A stretch of DNA of 64,000 nt, from contig JAFAAN010000171.1 in assembly GCA_023426545.1 (NCBI GenBank), positions 62,001 to 126,000 of the forward strand, in the 5' to 3' direction. Under the pieces are notes generated by a model. It did not search any database, was not told the origin of the DNA, and worked only from the letters and a program-made list of their open reading frames with translations. Position numbers and translations under genes: made by a program. Shown here piece by piece: positions 16,986 to 25,783 of the stretch. Each line of letters starts with the position of its first letter. Position 1 is the stretch's first letter. Source of the stretch: Pseudomonadota bacterium (GTDB taxonomy: Bacteria > Myxococcota > Myxococcia > Myxococcales > Myxococcaceae).

Positions 16986-17014
16986 GGCGCGCGAGCCCCA
17001 GGGCCTCGCGCGCC
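16986..17014 (+). terminator. Hairpin after the DksA-like gene
   Basis: GGCGCGCGAG (16986-16995) pairs perfectly with CTCGCGCGCC (17005-17014) across a 9-nt loop, 6 bp after the DksA-like stop codon. It separates deoC-dksA from the phosphomutase gene. No T tract follows. Confidence 0.5.
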
Positions 17015-17044
17015 CTCAACGGCTGCACGAAGCTTCGAGGGCTC

Positions 17045-18772
17045 ATGGACACCACCGGACTGAAGGAGCGGGCGGAGGCGTGGCGTCAGGCGGATCCGGA
17101 CCCGTCCACCGCGGCGGAGCTGGAGGCGCTGCTGGCGAAGGGCGACTGGGCCGAGCTGGAGGACCGCTTCTCGCAGGACCTGGAGTTCGGCACCGCCGGC
17201 CTGCGCGGCGTGCTGGGCGCCGGCCCCAACCGGATGAACCGCGCCGTCATCCGGCGCACCACCGCCGGCCTGGCCCGCTACCTCAAGGCCCAGGTGCCGG
17301 ACGTCGCGAAGCGGGGTGTTGTGGTGGGGCGTGACGCGCGCAACCTGAGCGCGGAGCTGGCCGAGGACACCGCCGCGGTGCTGGCCGCCGAGGGCATCCC
17401 CGCGCACGTCTTCCCCGAGCCCGTTCCCACCCCGCTGGTGGCCTTCGCCGCGCTGCAGCTCGGCGCCGCCGCGGCCGTCATGGTGACGGCCAGCCACAAC
17501 CCGCCCGAGTACAACGGCTACAAGGTCTATTGGGGCAACGGCGCGCAGATCATCCCGCCGCATGACACGGGCATCGCCGCCGCCATCGCGCGGGTGGAGC
17601 CCGCCAACCGCGTGCCGCTGCTGGCCCCGGCCGACGCTCGCGCGAAGGGCCTGTGGCGGGACGTGCCCGCCGCGCTGGGGGACGCCTACGTGCGCGCCAT
17701 CCTCGGGCTGCGCGTGTACGGCAAGGGCTCCGAGTCGCTGTCGGTCGTCTACACCGCCATGCACGGCGTGGGCGGGGCCTGGGCCGAGCGCGCCCTGCGC
17801 GAGGCGGGCTTCCCGCGCTTCACCGCCGTGGCCGAGCAGCAGCAGCCGGACGGCCGCTTCCCCACCGTGCGCTTCCCGAACCCGGAGGAGCCCGGGGCCA
17901 TGGACCTGGCCACCGCCACCGCCGAGCGCGTGAAGGCGGACGTGGTGCTGGCCAACGACCCGGACGCGGACCGGCTGGCCGTCATGGCGCGCGACAGCGG
18001 CGGCGCGCTGCGGCTGCTGACGGGGAACGAGGTGGGCGTGCTGCTGGGCCACTACCTGCTCACGCAGGGGCCCAAGCAGGGGACGCCCCACGTCGTCACT
18101 ACCATCGTCTCGTCCGCGCAGCTAGGCGACATCGCGCGCTCGGTGGGCGCCGCGTATGACGAGGTGCTCACCGGCTTCAAGTGGATCGCCAACCGCGCTC
18201 TGGAGCGCGAGCACGCCGAGGGCACGCGCTTCGTCTTCGGCTACGAGGAGGCGCTCGGCTACACCGTGGGGACGGTGACGCGGGACAAGGACGGCGTGGG
18301 CTCGGCGCTCGTCATGGCGGACCTCGCCGCGTGGTGCCAGGCGCGCGGCACCACGGTGCTGGGCTACCTGGAGGAAATCCAGCGCGCGCACGGCCTGTAC
18401 GTCGGCGCGCAGCGCAACTTCACGTTCCCGGGCGCGGCGGGGGCCCAGGTCATCCGCGGCATCATGGACGCCTTCCGCGCCTCGCCGCCTTCGGCCATCG
18501 GCGGCGACGCCGTGCGCGCCGCGCGCGATTACAAGAAGGGCGAGCGGGGCCTGCCTCCCTCCAACGTGCTCGCGCTGGAGCTGGAGAGCGGCGGCCGCGT
18601 CACCCTGCGGCCGTCCGGCACCGAGCCGAAGATCAAGTACTACTTCGAGCTGAAGGAGACGCTCGCGGACGGCGAGCCCCTGGCCCAGGCCCGGGCGCGC
18701 GCCGAGGCCCGACTGGGCCGCTTCATCGACGCCTTCCTCGCGCTCGCGCGTGAGCGCGGCCAGCCCGCGTAG
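17045..18772 (+). CDS. Alpha-D-phosphohexomutase superfamily enzyme, PGM2-like
   Basis: 575 aa from the ATG at 17045; the longer frame back to 16841 overlaps dksA and is rejected. The motifs are complete: LEFGTAGLRGVLGAGPNRMN, phosphoserine loop TASHNPPEYNGYKVYW, metal loop NDPDADRL, sugar loop FGYEEALGYTVG and phosphate-binding RPSGTEPKIKYY. The N-terminal sequence and length match the PGM2 branch, whose members include phosphopentomutases and glucose-1,6-bisphosphate-dependent phosphoglucomutases. With deoC 0.5 kb upstream and deoA in the window, conversion of deoxyribose 1-phosphate to deoxyribose 5-phosphate is an attractive role, but substrate specificity cannot be read with certainty. 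Confidence 0.9.
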   Translation: MDTTGLKERAEAWRQADPDPSTAAELEALLAKGDWAELEDRFSQDLEFGTAGLRGVLGAGPNRMNRAVIRRTTAGLARYLKAQVPDVAKRGVVVGRDARNLSAELAEDTAAVLAAEGIPAHVFPEPVPTPLVAFAALQLGAAAAVMVTASHNPPEYNGYKVYWGNGAQIIPPHDTGIAAAIARVEPANRVPLLAPADARAKGLWRDVPAALGDAYVRAILGLRVYGKGSESLSVVYTAMHGVGGAWAERALREAGFPRFTAVAEQQQPDGRFPTVRFPNPEEPGAMDLATATAERVKADVVLANDPDADRLAVMARDSGGALRLLTGNEVGVLLGHYLLTQGPKQGTPHVVTTIVSSAQLGDIARSVGAAYDEVLTGFKWIANRALEREHAEGTRFVFGYEEALGYTVGTVTRDKDGVGSALVMADLAAWCQARGTTVLGYLEEIQRAHGLYVGAQRNFTFPGAAGAQVIRGIMDAFRASPPSAIGGDAVRAARDYKKGERGLPPSNVLALELESGGRVTLRPSGTEPKIKYYFELKETLADGEPLAQARARAEARLGRFIDAFLALARERGQPA

Positions 18773-18837
18773 GTCTTTCGACGCAGCACCACACCCACCG
18801 CTCGCCCTCCGGGGCGGCCTTCGTAGAAAGGTACCGT

Positions 18838-19482
18838 GTGAAGCGACTGCTCCCCGGAGTCCTCCTTGCTTGCTTCCTGGCCCTTCCCACCGCCGCGCTC
18901 GCGCAGCGGGGCGGACAGGGCTGGTCCGTCCTGGCCGGTGAAACGCTGGGGCGGGGCAACACCGCGTTCCATGGCCAGATTGGCTGGCCCGGCATCTCCC
19001 TGGGCCTGCTCCACGGCGGCTCGGAGCGCTTCGATATCGGCGGGAAGTTCAACTTCAACTGGGGCCGCGAGGGCTGGGTCCGCTACACGGACCCGGGAAT
19101 CAAGCTCCAGGCGTGGATGCGGCTGCAGCTCCTCCAGGAGCGCCAGTTCTCGCTCGCGCTCACCTTCCAGCCGGGCCCCTTCTTCTACTTCAACCGGCAC
19201 GACACGGACGTGGGCCTCGCGTTGCCGCTGGGGCTGGTGGTGGGCATTCCCGCCGGCAGCGCCGTCATGGTGAACCTGGGCCTGGACATCCCCTTCCACG
19301 TCTACTTCGGCGAGGGAATCGGCCCGGTGATTCCCATCCTCGTGGGCGGCGGCCTGGAGTACTTCGTCAACCGCCAGGTCGCCGTCACCTTCAACATCCG
19401 GATGGGGCCCGCCGTCATCCCGGACTTCGACGAGACCGAGTTCACGCTGGAAGCGCTCTTCGGCGTCGCCTACCGCTTCTAG
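18838..19482 (+). CDS. Putative outer-membrane beta-barrel protein
   Basis: 214 aa, GTG start. Signal peptide MKRLLPGVLLACFLALPTAALAQ. The mature part alternates aromatic and small residues in short strands (RFDIGGKFNFNWG, RQFSLALTFQPGPFFYFN, LGLDIPFHVYFGEG, QVAVTFNIRMGPAVIPDF) and ends in FGVAYRF, a terminal aromatic residue preceded by an alternating strand, as in outer-membrane barrels. About eight strands fit the length. A similar but unrelated-looking barrel candidate is at 53814. Cargo or function is unknown. It ends immediately at the convergent hybrid kinase gene. Confidence 0.65.
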   Translation: MKRLLPGVLLACFLALPTAALAQRGGQGWSVLAGETLGRGNTAFHGQIGWPGISLGLLHGGSERFDIGGKFNFNWGREGWVRYTDPGIKLQAWMRLQLLQERQFSLALTFQPGPFFYFNRHDTDVGLALPLGLVVGIPAGSAVMVNLGLDIPFHVYFGEGIGPVIPILVGGGLEYFVNRQVAVTFNIRMGPAVIPDFDETEFTLEALFGVAYRF

Positions 19483-20646
19483 CTACCAGGACGACGTCTG
19501 CTCGGGCAGCTCCACCGTGAAGGTGCTGCCCTGGTTGACGCGGCTGCGCACCATCAGCGTGCCGCCCATGGCCTCCACCAGGGTTCGCGCCACGGTGAGG
19601 CCCAGTCCGGCGCCTTTCTCGGGCGCCTTCGTCGTGTAGTAGGGCTCGAAGACGGCCTGCTGCTCGTCCTCGAAGATGCCGATGCCGGTGTCCTCGACGA
19701 AGAGGAGCGGGCCGAAGTCCCCGAAGATGTCGGGCAGCTCCACGCCGGTGATGATGCGGCGCGGGCGGTCCGTCACGTCCTCCACGGCGTCCACCGCGTT
19801 GGCCAGCAGCTCCGTCAGCACCTGCTCCAACTGGCGGCGGTTGAAGACGGCGGCGATGGGCTCGTTGGGCAGCAGCACCGTCAGCTCGGCGGTGCCCAGG
19901 CGGCCGGCCTCGCGCATCCGCTCCACCACCGCGGGCACCAGCTCCCGCAGGTCGAAGCGCTGGATGTCCTTCGGGCTGGAGGGGCCCAGCGACAGCAGGT
20001 GCTGGCCATGCAGGCGCATCTGCTCGCCCGCCACGCCCAGCTTCTTCAGCGTGTCCGCGTCCGGCGGCAGGCCCTGCTGGGCCCGGGTGCGCACGTGCTC
20101 CAGCGCCTGCTGGAGGCCCTCGCCCACGCGGCCCAGGTTCTGCGCCACGTCCGCGGCCAGCGTGCCCACGCGGGCCAGCCGCTCCATCTCCAGCCAGCGG
20201 GCGCGCGGGTCCTTCAGCGCCTCGTTGCGCTGGCCACCGCTGGCGCGGTGCGCCTTCAGCTCCAGCAGCGTGTGCACGCGGACCTTCAGCTCCAGCGGGT
20301 CCAGCGGCTCGGTGGTGAGCAGGTCGTCCACGCCCGCCTCGAGCACCTCGCGGCGCGTCTCGCGGTCCGCGCTGGGAGTGAGCATGAGCACGGGGAGCGC
20401 CGCGTCGCCCAGCGCGTCCAGCAGACGCCGGTACGTGGCGAGCCCCTCCGTCCCCGGGCGCTCGACGTCGAGCAGCACCAGGTCCGCGGCCTGCTTCACC
20501 GCCGCCGCCACGGCCGTCCCGCTGGCGGGAAGCACGTCGTATCCCGCTGGCGACAGGATGGAGCACAGCCGCTCCATGCCGCCCGACTCCACGTCCACGG
20601 CCAACACCCGGGGCCGGTATGTCTCGGTCTCCGTCGTCTCCAGCAT
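19483..20646 (-). CDS. Receiver-kinase hybrid with degenerate phosphorylation sites
   Basis: 387 aa from the ATG at 20646 (AGGGGTGG upstream). A receiver-like domain (about 8-125) keeps the Asp in LVLLDVERPG, but where Lys is expected it reads TTEPLDP. The linker H-box reads LARVGTLAADVAQNLGRVG, where GVAHEINNP is normal, so the phospho-acceptor His is Gln. The ATPase domain (about 255-385) is intact: N box LTELLANAVDAVED, G1 VEDTGIGIFED, F box FEPYYTTK and G2 GAGLGLTVA. It can probably bind ATP but cannot autophosphorylate in the classical way, so it may be a pseudokinase, an allosteric partner of another kinase, or use another residue. The protein has no TM segment and is cytoplasmic. Confidence 0.85.
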   Translation of the reverse strand: MLETTETETYRPRVLAVDVESGGMERLCSILSPAGYDVLPASGTAVAAAVKQAADLVLLDVERPGTEGLATYRRLLDALGDAALPVLMLTPSADRETRREVLEAGVDDLLTTEPLDPLELKVRVHTLLELKAHRASGGQRNEALKDPRARWLEMERLARVGTLAADVAQNLGRVGEGLQQALEHVRTRAQQGLPPDADTLKKLGVAGEQMRLHGQHLLSLGPSSPKDIQRFDLRELVPAVVERMREAGRLGTAELTVLLPNEPIAAVFNRRQLEQVLTELLANAVDAVEDVTDRPRRIITGVELPDIFGDFGPLLFVEDTGIGIFEDEQQAVFEPYYTTKAPEKGAGLGLTVARTLVEAMGGTLMVRSRVNQGSTFTVELPEQTSSW

Positions 20647-20995
20647 CACGCCACCCCTACATGGTGACCAGGTGGGCCTCACCCGGGTGCTCCAGGCAGT
20701 TCCTACGGACCCTTCGAGGCCTGGATGGAGCTCCCCCCGGATGCAGGCTTCCAGGCCGGTACGTGATCCGATACCGGGCAGTGTCCATGCGAGGCTCGTG
20801 CCGGAATTCGGTCAGTGGCGCCGAAGCCGCCTGGCCGGGGGACTTCCCTGCGAGCCCTGTAATCGCGGGGGTTTGAAGCGCCGCGACACGAGAGAAAGCC
20901 GTCTCACGGGGGCGCTTCCTCTCAAAGCTGGGGTTCCTGATGACCCCAAATCGCCCGAGACCCGGGTCATCTAGGACTCGCATGCGCGCGAAACG
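20647..20995. other. 349-bp intergenic region with inverted repeats
   Basis: No coding frame is convincing. It is the upstream region of the hybrid kinase and lies downstream of the permease stop at 20996. I see two inverted repeats: CCAGGC/GCCTGG (20692-20697 and 20719-20724) and GAAGCGCC/GGCGCTTC (20875-20882 and 20911-20918). The second encloses a nested GAGA/TCTC pair and could form a branched hairpin, possibly ending the ABC operon transcript on the minus strand. No promoter is clear. Confidence 0.4.
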
Positions 20996-21925
20996 TCAGC
21001 GCGACTCCTGCTCATAGGGCGTGCCGAGAGCGGCGGGGGCGCTGCTGCGCTGCCCCTGGAGGGCCAGTACGCCCAGCGTGAGCAGGTAGGGCAGGGCCAG
21101 GAGCACGCCCTGGGGGATCAGCTCGACGAGCCCGGGGGCGCTGGACACCAGGCCGATGCGCAGCGCGTTGCCGAACGCGAAGAAGGCCGCGGCGAGGAAG
21201 GCGCCCACGGGCGTCCACCGGCCGAACACCATGGCGGCCAGGGCCATGAAGCCCAGGCCGGCGGGGGTATGCTGCTCGAAGCGGTCCAGCACGGCGGTGG
21301 ACAGCACCGCGCCGCCCAGCCCGGCCAGCAGCCCGCTGCCCAGCACCGCGCCCCAGCGCAGCCCCGGCACGGACAGGCCCAGGGTGGCCACGGCCTGGGG
21401 CTTGTCGCCCACCGCGCGCAGCCGCAGGCCCAGCGGCGTGCGCGTCAGCAGGCCCTGGAAGACGAAGGGCAGCACCAGCGCCAGGTACGTGGGCGCCGAG
21501 TGCCCGGAGAGGGCGCCCAGCACCGGCACGCCGCCCAGGCCGGGGATGTTCCAGCGCGCGAGCTGCTGGATGGGCGGGGTGCCGTTGGGGCCGTAGAGGG
21601 ACTCCAGCAGGAAGGTGCCGCCGGCCAGGGCCACCAGGTTGAGGGCGATGCCGGACACCACCTGGTCCGAGCGCCAGCGGATGCTGAGGAAGCCGTGCAC
21701 GCCGGCCAGGGCCGCGCCGGCGAGCATGCCCATGACGACGGCCAGCGGGGTGGGCATCGCCAGCGCCGCCACCGCCGCGCAGAAGGCGCCCACGCGCATC
21801 ATCCCCTCGGTGCCCACGGCAATCACGCCCGCGCGCTCGGAGAGCACCGCGCCCAGCGCGGCGAAGATGAGCGCGGGCGCCGCGTCCAGGGTGGAGAACA
21901 GCAGCGAGTGGAGGACGTCAAGCAC
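20996..21925 (-). CDS. ABC nucleoside importer permease 2 (BPD_transp_2 type)
   Basis: 309 aa with about eight hydrophobic segments, no signal peptide and the branched-chain-type permease pattern (PALIFAALGAVLSERAGVIAVGTEGMMRVGAFCAAV; VSGIALNLVALAGG; LRAVGDKPQAVATLGLSVPGLR). The ERAGVxxxGxEGxM start is typical of the second permease of BMP-linked nucleoside transporters (NupQ/YufQ-like). The start overlaps the end of permease 1 by 8 bp, indicating translational coupling. It is the last gene of the four-gene importer operon. Confidence 0.9.
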   Translation of the reverse strand: MLDVLHSLLFSTLDAAPALIFAALGAVLSERAGVIAVGTEGMMRVGAFCAAVAALAMPTPLAVVMGMLAGAALAGVHGFLSIRWRSDQVVSGIALNLVALAGGTFLLESLYGPNGTPPIQQLARWNIPGLGGVPVLGALSGHSAPTYLALVLPFVFQGLLTRTPLGLRLRAVGDKPQAVATLGLSVPGLRWGAVLGSGLLAGLGGAVLSTAVLDRFEQHTPAGLGFMALAAMVFGRWTPVGAFLAAAFFAFGNALRIGLVSSAPGLVELIPQGVLLALPYLLTLGVLALQGQRSSAPAALGTPYEQESR

Positions 21926-23033
21926 GGGGCACCTCCGCCGACGCCGCGGGCGCCACGTGTCGCCGTCGCAGCAGCGCGAGCCACACCATGCGGCCGGCGA
22001 CGAACAGCAGCGCCAGGCCCTGGATGAGCTCGGGGAAGCTCTTGTGCACGCCCAGCAGCTGCATGCGCGTGCCGCCCGCGCGCAGCACGCCGAAGAAGAG
22101 CGCGGACACGGTGGCGCCCAGCGGGTGGTTGTTGCCGATGAGCGCGATGGCGATGCCGTCGAAGCCGTAGGGCGCGCCCAGCGTGCCGGGGTAGCGCCCC
22201 TCCGTGCCCAGCACCAGCACCGCGCCCGCCAGCCCCGCCATGGCCCCCGCGAGCGCCATGGCCAGACCCATTCTCCGGGCCACGGGGATGCCCGCGGCGC
22301 GGGCGGCCTCGGCGCCCAGGCCCACCGCGCGCGTCTCGAAGCCGGAGCGCGTGCGCGTCAGCCACACCCACACCGCCAGCGCCGCGGCCAGCGCCAGCGG
22401 GAAGCCCAGGTTGAGGCGGGAGCCGTCGCCCAGCAGGCGCGGCAGCACCGCGGTGGCCTGGATTTCGGCGGTGCCGGTGATGGACTGGCCGCCCTCGGCG
22501 GCGCCGCGCAGCGGGCCCACGACGAGCCAGTTGTCCACCAGGCTCAGCGCCACCCAGTTGAGCATGATGGTGGAGATGACCTCGTGCACGCCCCGGTAGA
22601 TGCGCAGCAGCCCGGCGATGCCCGCCCACGCCGCGCCCGCGAGCGCCGCGCCCAGCAGGGCCGCGGGGACGTGCAGCACGCCGGGCAGCGTCACGTGGGC
22701 GCCCACCACGGCCGCGGCCAGCGCGCCCAGCAGCATCTGCCCCTGCGCGCCGATGTTGAACAGGCCCACCTTGAAGGCCACCGCCACGGACAGGCCGGTG
22801 AGGGTGAGCAGGGCCGCCTTCATCGCGGCCTCGCCCAGGGGGCGGGTGATGACGGTGGCGGCCGCGCCGTCCAGGTACGCGGGCCAGTTGCCGATGCCGC
22901 CCCACAGCATCTGGAGGTAGGCCTTGGTCGCCGTGCCCGGCTCCATCGTCAGCGCGATGAGCGCCCAGCACACGCCCAGGGCCAGCAGCACCGAGAGCAC
23001 CGACGGCAGCAGCTGTCTCAAGCGCTCAGGCAT
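21918..23033 (-). CDS. ABC nucleoside importer permease 1 (BPD_transp_2 type)
   Basis: 371 aa from the ATG at 23033, which overlaps the ATPase stop by 8 bp; a longer frame to 23081 is rejected because it lies inside the ATPase gene. There are around ten TM segments. KAALLTLTGLSVAVAFKVGLFNIGAQGQMLLGALAAAVVG is split by charged turns and matches the NupP/YufP-like permease pattern (FNIGxEGQ). GVHEVISTIMLNWVAL is the cytoplasmic EAA-like loop contacting the ATPase. It forms the channel with permease 2. Confidence 0.9.
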   Translation of the reverse strand: MPERLRQLLPSVLSVLLALGVCWALIALTMEPGTATKAYLQMLWGGIGNWPAYLDGAAATVITRPLGEAAMKAALLTLTGLSVAVAFKVGLFNIGAQGQMLLGALAAAVVGAHVTLPGVLHVPAALLGAALAGAAWAGIAGLLRIYRGVHEVISTIMLNWVALSLVDNWLVVGPLRGAAEGGQSITGTAEIQATAVLPRLLGDGSRLNLGFPLALAAALAVWVWLTRTRSGFETRAVGLGAEAARAAGIPVARRMGLAMALAGAMAGLAGAVLVLGTEGRYPGTLGAPYGFDGIAIALIGNNHPLGATVSALFFGVLRAGGTRMQLLGVHKSFPELIQGLALLFVAGRMVWLALLRRRHVAPAASAEVPRA

Positions 23034-24552
23034 GGCCCGGCTCCGTGGCGCCCAGCATGCGCCGCCCCAGCTCGCGCTCATCCAACTCGTGGCGGAGGAA
23101 GTGGCCCGTCACGCGGCCCTCGAAGAAGACATAGACGCGGTCCGCCAGGGCCAGCACTTCCTCCAGGTCCAGGGAGACCAGCAGCACGCCGGTGCCCTGC
23201 TCGCGCGCCTCGCGCAGCCTGGCGTGTACCTGCGCCACCGCGCCCACGTCCAGGCCGCGCGTGGGCTGCACCACCACCAGCAGCCGGGGCCGCGCATCCA
23301 GCTCGCGCGCCACCACCACCTTCTGCTGGTTGCCGCCGGACAGCGCACGCAGGGCCACCTCGGGGTCGGGGGGACGAACGTCGTAGGCGGTGGTCAGCTC
23401 GCGCGTGCGCGCCCGGCGGCCGGCGAAGTCAATCCACGGGCCCCTCGCGAAGGGCGGCCGCGTGTGCCGGCCCAGCGCCACGTTCTCCTCCACGCTGAGC
23501 GCCTTCACCACCGCGCGGTGGAGCCGGTCCTCGGGAATGTGCCCCACGCCGCGCTCACGGGCCTGGGCCGGGGTGAGGCCCGCCAGCGGGCCGCCCAGCA
23601 TCGTTCCACCACCGGACGTCAGGGGGCGCAGGCCGGTGAGCACCTCCGCCAGCTCGCGCTGCCCGTTGCCGTCCACGCCCGCGATGCCGACGATTTCGCC
23701 CGCGCGCACCTCCAGGTCCACGCCGCGCAGGGCGGGGCGCCCGTTGTCTCCGGTGGCTTGCAGGCCCTGGGCCTCCAGCAGCCGCTCGCCAGGCCCCTGG
23801 GAGGTGGCCGCGGCGGGCGCGGAGGGGACCGCCGGACGGTGGCCTTCACCCACCATGAGCGCGGCGAGCTGCTCGGCGGTGGTGTCGGCGGCGCGCACCT
23901 CGGCCACGCAGCGGCCCCGGCGCATGACGGCGATGCGGTCCGCCACGCCCAGCACCTCCTTCAGCTTGTGGCTGATGAGCACCACGGTGTGCCCCTGCGC
24001 GACGAGCCCGCGCAGGACCCGCGCCAGCTCGTCGGACTCCTGCGGCGTGAGGACGGCGGTGGGCTCGTCGAGGATGAGCACCTGGGCGCCGCGGTGCAGC
24101 GCCTTGACGATCTCCACCTTCTGCTGCGAGCCCACGCTGAGCGTGTCCACGCGCGCCCGGGGCTCCAACTGGAAGCCGAAGCGGGCGCAGGTGTCGGCCA
24201 CCTCCCGCACCGCGCGCTCCAGGTCCAGCAGCCCGTTGCGCGTGGGCTCGCGACCGAGCACCACGTTCTCCGCCACCGACAGCGTGGGCACGAGCATGAA
24301 GTGCTGGTGCACCATGCCGATGCCCCGCGCAATCGCGTCCCGCGGGCTCTTGAAGCGCACGGGCTGGCCGTCCAGCGTCACCTCGCCCGCATCCGGCTGG
24401 TAGAGCCCGTAGAGGACGTTCATCAGGCTGGACTTGCCCGCGCCATTCTCCCCCACCACGGCGAGCAGCTCGCCACGGCGCACGTCGAGCGACGCGTCCG
24501 CCAGCGAGACGCAGGCGCCGAAGGACTTGCGGATGTTCCGGAGGGAGATCAG
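23026..24552 (-). CDS. ABC nucleoside importer ATPase, double cassette; probable CTG start
   Basis: 508 aa if started at CTG 24552. The first ATG/GTG/TTG in frame is GTG 24483, but the 23 codons before it encode the conserved cassette N-terminus (LISLRNIRKSFGACVSLADA), which must be translated. CTG 24552 (or ATC 24549) overlaps the TGA of the upstream BMP gene, giving a CTGA coupling. Cassette 1: GENGAGKSS, LSVGSQQK, LILDEPTAVLTP. Cassette 2: GVDGNGQRE, LSGGNQQKV, and a changed Walker B region LLVVVQPTRGLDVG where DEPTRGLD is usual, as in RbsA/NupO-like second cassettes. It powers nucleoside uptake with both permeases. Confidence 0.88.
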   Translation of the reverse strand: MISLRNIRKSFGACVSLADASLDVRRGELLAVVGENGAGKSSLMNVLYGLYQPDAGEVTLDGQPVRFKSPRDAIARGIGMVHQHFMLVPTLSVAENVVLGREPTRNGLLDLERAVREVADTCARFGFQLEPRARVDTLSVGSQQKVEIVKALHRGAQVLILDEPTAVLTPQESDELARVLRGLVAQGHTVVLISHKLKEVLGVADRIAVMRRGRCVAEVRAADTTAEQLAALMVGEGHRPAVPSAPAAATSQGPGERLLEAQGLQATGDNGRPALRGVDLEVRAGEIVGIAGVDGNGQRELAEVLTGLRPLTSGGGTMLGGPLAGLTPAQARERGVGHIPEDRLHRAVVKALSVEENVALGRHTRPPFARGPWIDFAGRRARTRELTTAYDVRPPDPEVALRALSGGNQQKVVVARELDARPRLLVVVQPTRGLDVGAVAQVHARLREAREQGTGVLLVSLDLEEVLALADRVYVFFEGRVTGHFLRHELDERELGRRMLGATEPGHA

Positions 24553-25742
24553 GGCGCGGCAGCCTGGAAGGAGGCGAGGTCCGCCGGTAGCGCTGGGACC
24601 TGGATGTCCCCCGCGATGATGCGCTGGCGCAGGGCCTCCACCTTCTGGAGGGCCTCCGCCTTGCCCGGGAAGTCCACCCGCACCTCGGCCATGCCCACGC
24701 CGTTCTCCTTGAGGCCGAGCACCTGCTCACCGGCGGAGAACGCGCCGTCCACCAGGTCCTTCACCGCCTGGTACACGGCGAGGTCGGAGTACTTCATCAT
24801 CGACGTGAGGATGGCGTCCGGCGCCACGTGCGACTGGTCCGAGTCCACGCCGATGGCGTACACGTGCTTGCCCGCGGCGCGCGCCTCCTTCACCGCCTGG
24901 ATGACGCCGATGCCGTCCGCGCCCGCGGCGTGGAAGAGCACGTCCGCGCCCTTGGAGATGAGGTCCTGCGCCACCTGCTTGCCGGCGGCCATGTTGTTGA
25001 AGCTGCCGGTGTAGATGGACATCAGCGCCTGCGAGGCCTGGGCGTTGGTCGTCTTCACGCCCGCGCGGTAGCCCACCTCGAAGCGCTGGATGAGGGGCAC
25101 CTCGATGCCGCCCACGAAGCCCACCTTGTTCGTCTTCGTCACCAGCCCGGCCAGCGCGCCCACGAGGAAGCTGCCCTCCTGCTCCTTGAAGAGGACGGTG
25201 CGCACGTTGGGCAGCTTCATCGGCTTGCCCTGCGCGTCCAGCACCTGGCTGTCGATGAGCAGGAACTGGGCCTGGGGATTCTCCTGGGCGGCGGTGCGCA
25301 CCGCGTTGGCCAGCATGTAGCCGTTGCCCACCGTGAGCCGGGCGCCCTGGTCCACGAGGAGCTGGAGGTTGGGGACGTAGTCCTCCTGGGCCTTGCTCTG
25401 CAGGACGATGGGCTGGATGGGCAGCGCCTGGAGGCGCTCCGCCGTCGAGGCCAGGTGGGGCGGCAGCGACTGGTGGACCTCCTGGGGCGTGGCGGTCACG
25501 TACTTGCCACCCTCGTAGCGCTTCCCCGCGGCCCACAGCTCCAGCCCGCGAAGCGCCGCGTCATTGAAGGAGTGGTCTCCGCGCCCGCCCACGTCGACGA
25601 CGAGCCCCACGGGGAGAGCCTTGTTTTCCGCCTTCCCGGCGGTAGCAGGGGCCTGGGCCCCGGCGGCGGGGGTTTCTTCCTTCTGCTTGGAACAGGCGCA
25701 CAGGAGCGCGGTGAGGGCAAGGACCTGGAGGCGGAGCGTCAT
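24549..25742 (-). CDS. BMP-family nucleoside-binding lipoprotein
   Basis: 397 aa. A lipoprotein signal ALTALLCACSKQKEE (Cys about 17) is followed by the BMP fold: VGLVVDVGGRGDHSFNDAALRGLELWA, VGFVGGIEVPLIQRFEVGYRAGVKT, DVLFHAAGADGIGVIQAVKEA and GVDSDQSHVAPDAILTSMMK. BMP/PnrA proteins bind purine or pyrimidine nucleosides and deliver them to ABC permeases. It is the first gene of the operon BMP-ATPase-permease-permease and diverges from deoA by 41 bp, so both may share control. Confidence 0.92.
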   Translation of the reverse strand: MTLRLQVLALTALLCACSKQKEETPAAGAQAPATAGKAENKALPVGLVVDVGGRGDHSFNDAALRGLELWAAGKRYEGGKYVTATPQEVHQSLPPHLASTAERLQALPIQPIVLQSKAQEDYVPNLQLLVDQGARLTVGNGYMLANAVRTAAQENPQAQFLLIDSQVLDAQGKPMKLPNVRTVLFKEQEGSFLVGALAGLVTKTNKVGFVGGIEVPLIQRFEVGYRAGVKTTNAQASQALMSIYTGSFNNMAAGKQVAQDLISKGADVLFHAAGADGIGVIQAVKEARAAGKHVYAIGVDSDQSHVAPDAILTSMMKYSDLAVYQAVKDLVDGAFSAGEQVLGLKENGVGMAEVRVDFPGKAEALQKVEALRQRIIAGDIQVPALPADLASFQAAAP

Positions 25743-25783
25743 GAGCCGCTTATCTACCAGATGCCCGCCCTTTCCCGGAGTGC

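Noticed and set aside
21269..25014. Very long plus-strand open frames over the ABC importer
   Set aside because: They are antisense shadows of permease and ATPase genes with His/Arg/Gln-rich composition; the minus-strand products carry complete family motifs.
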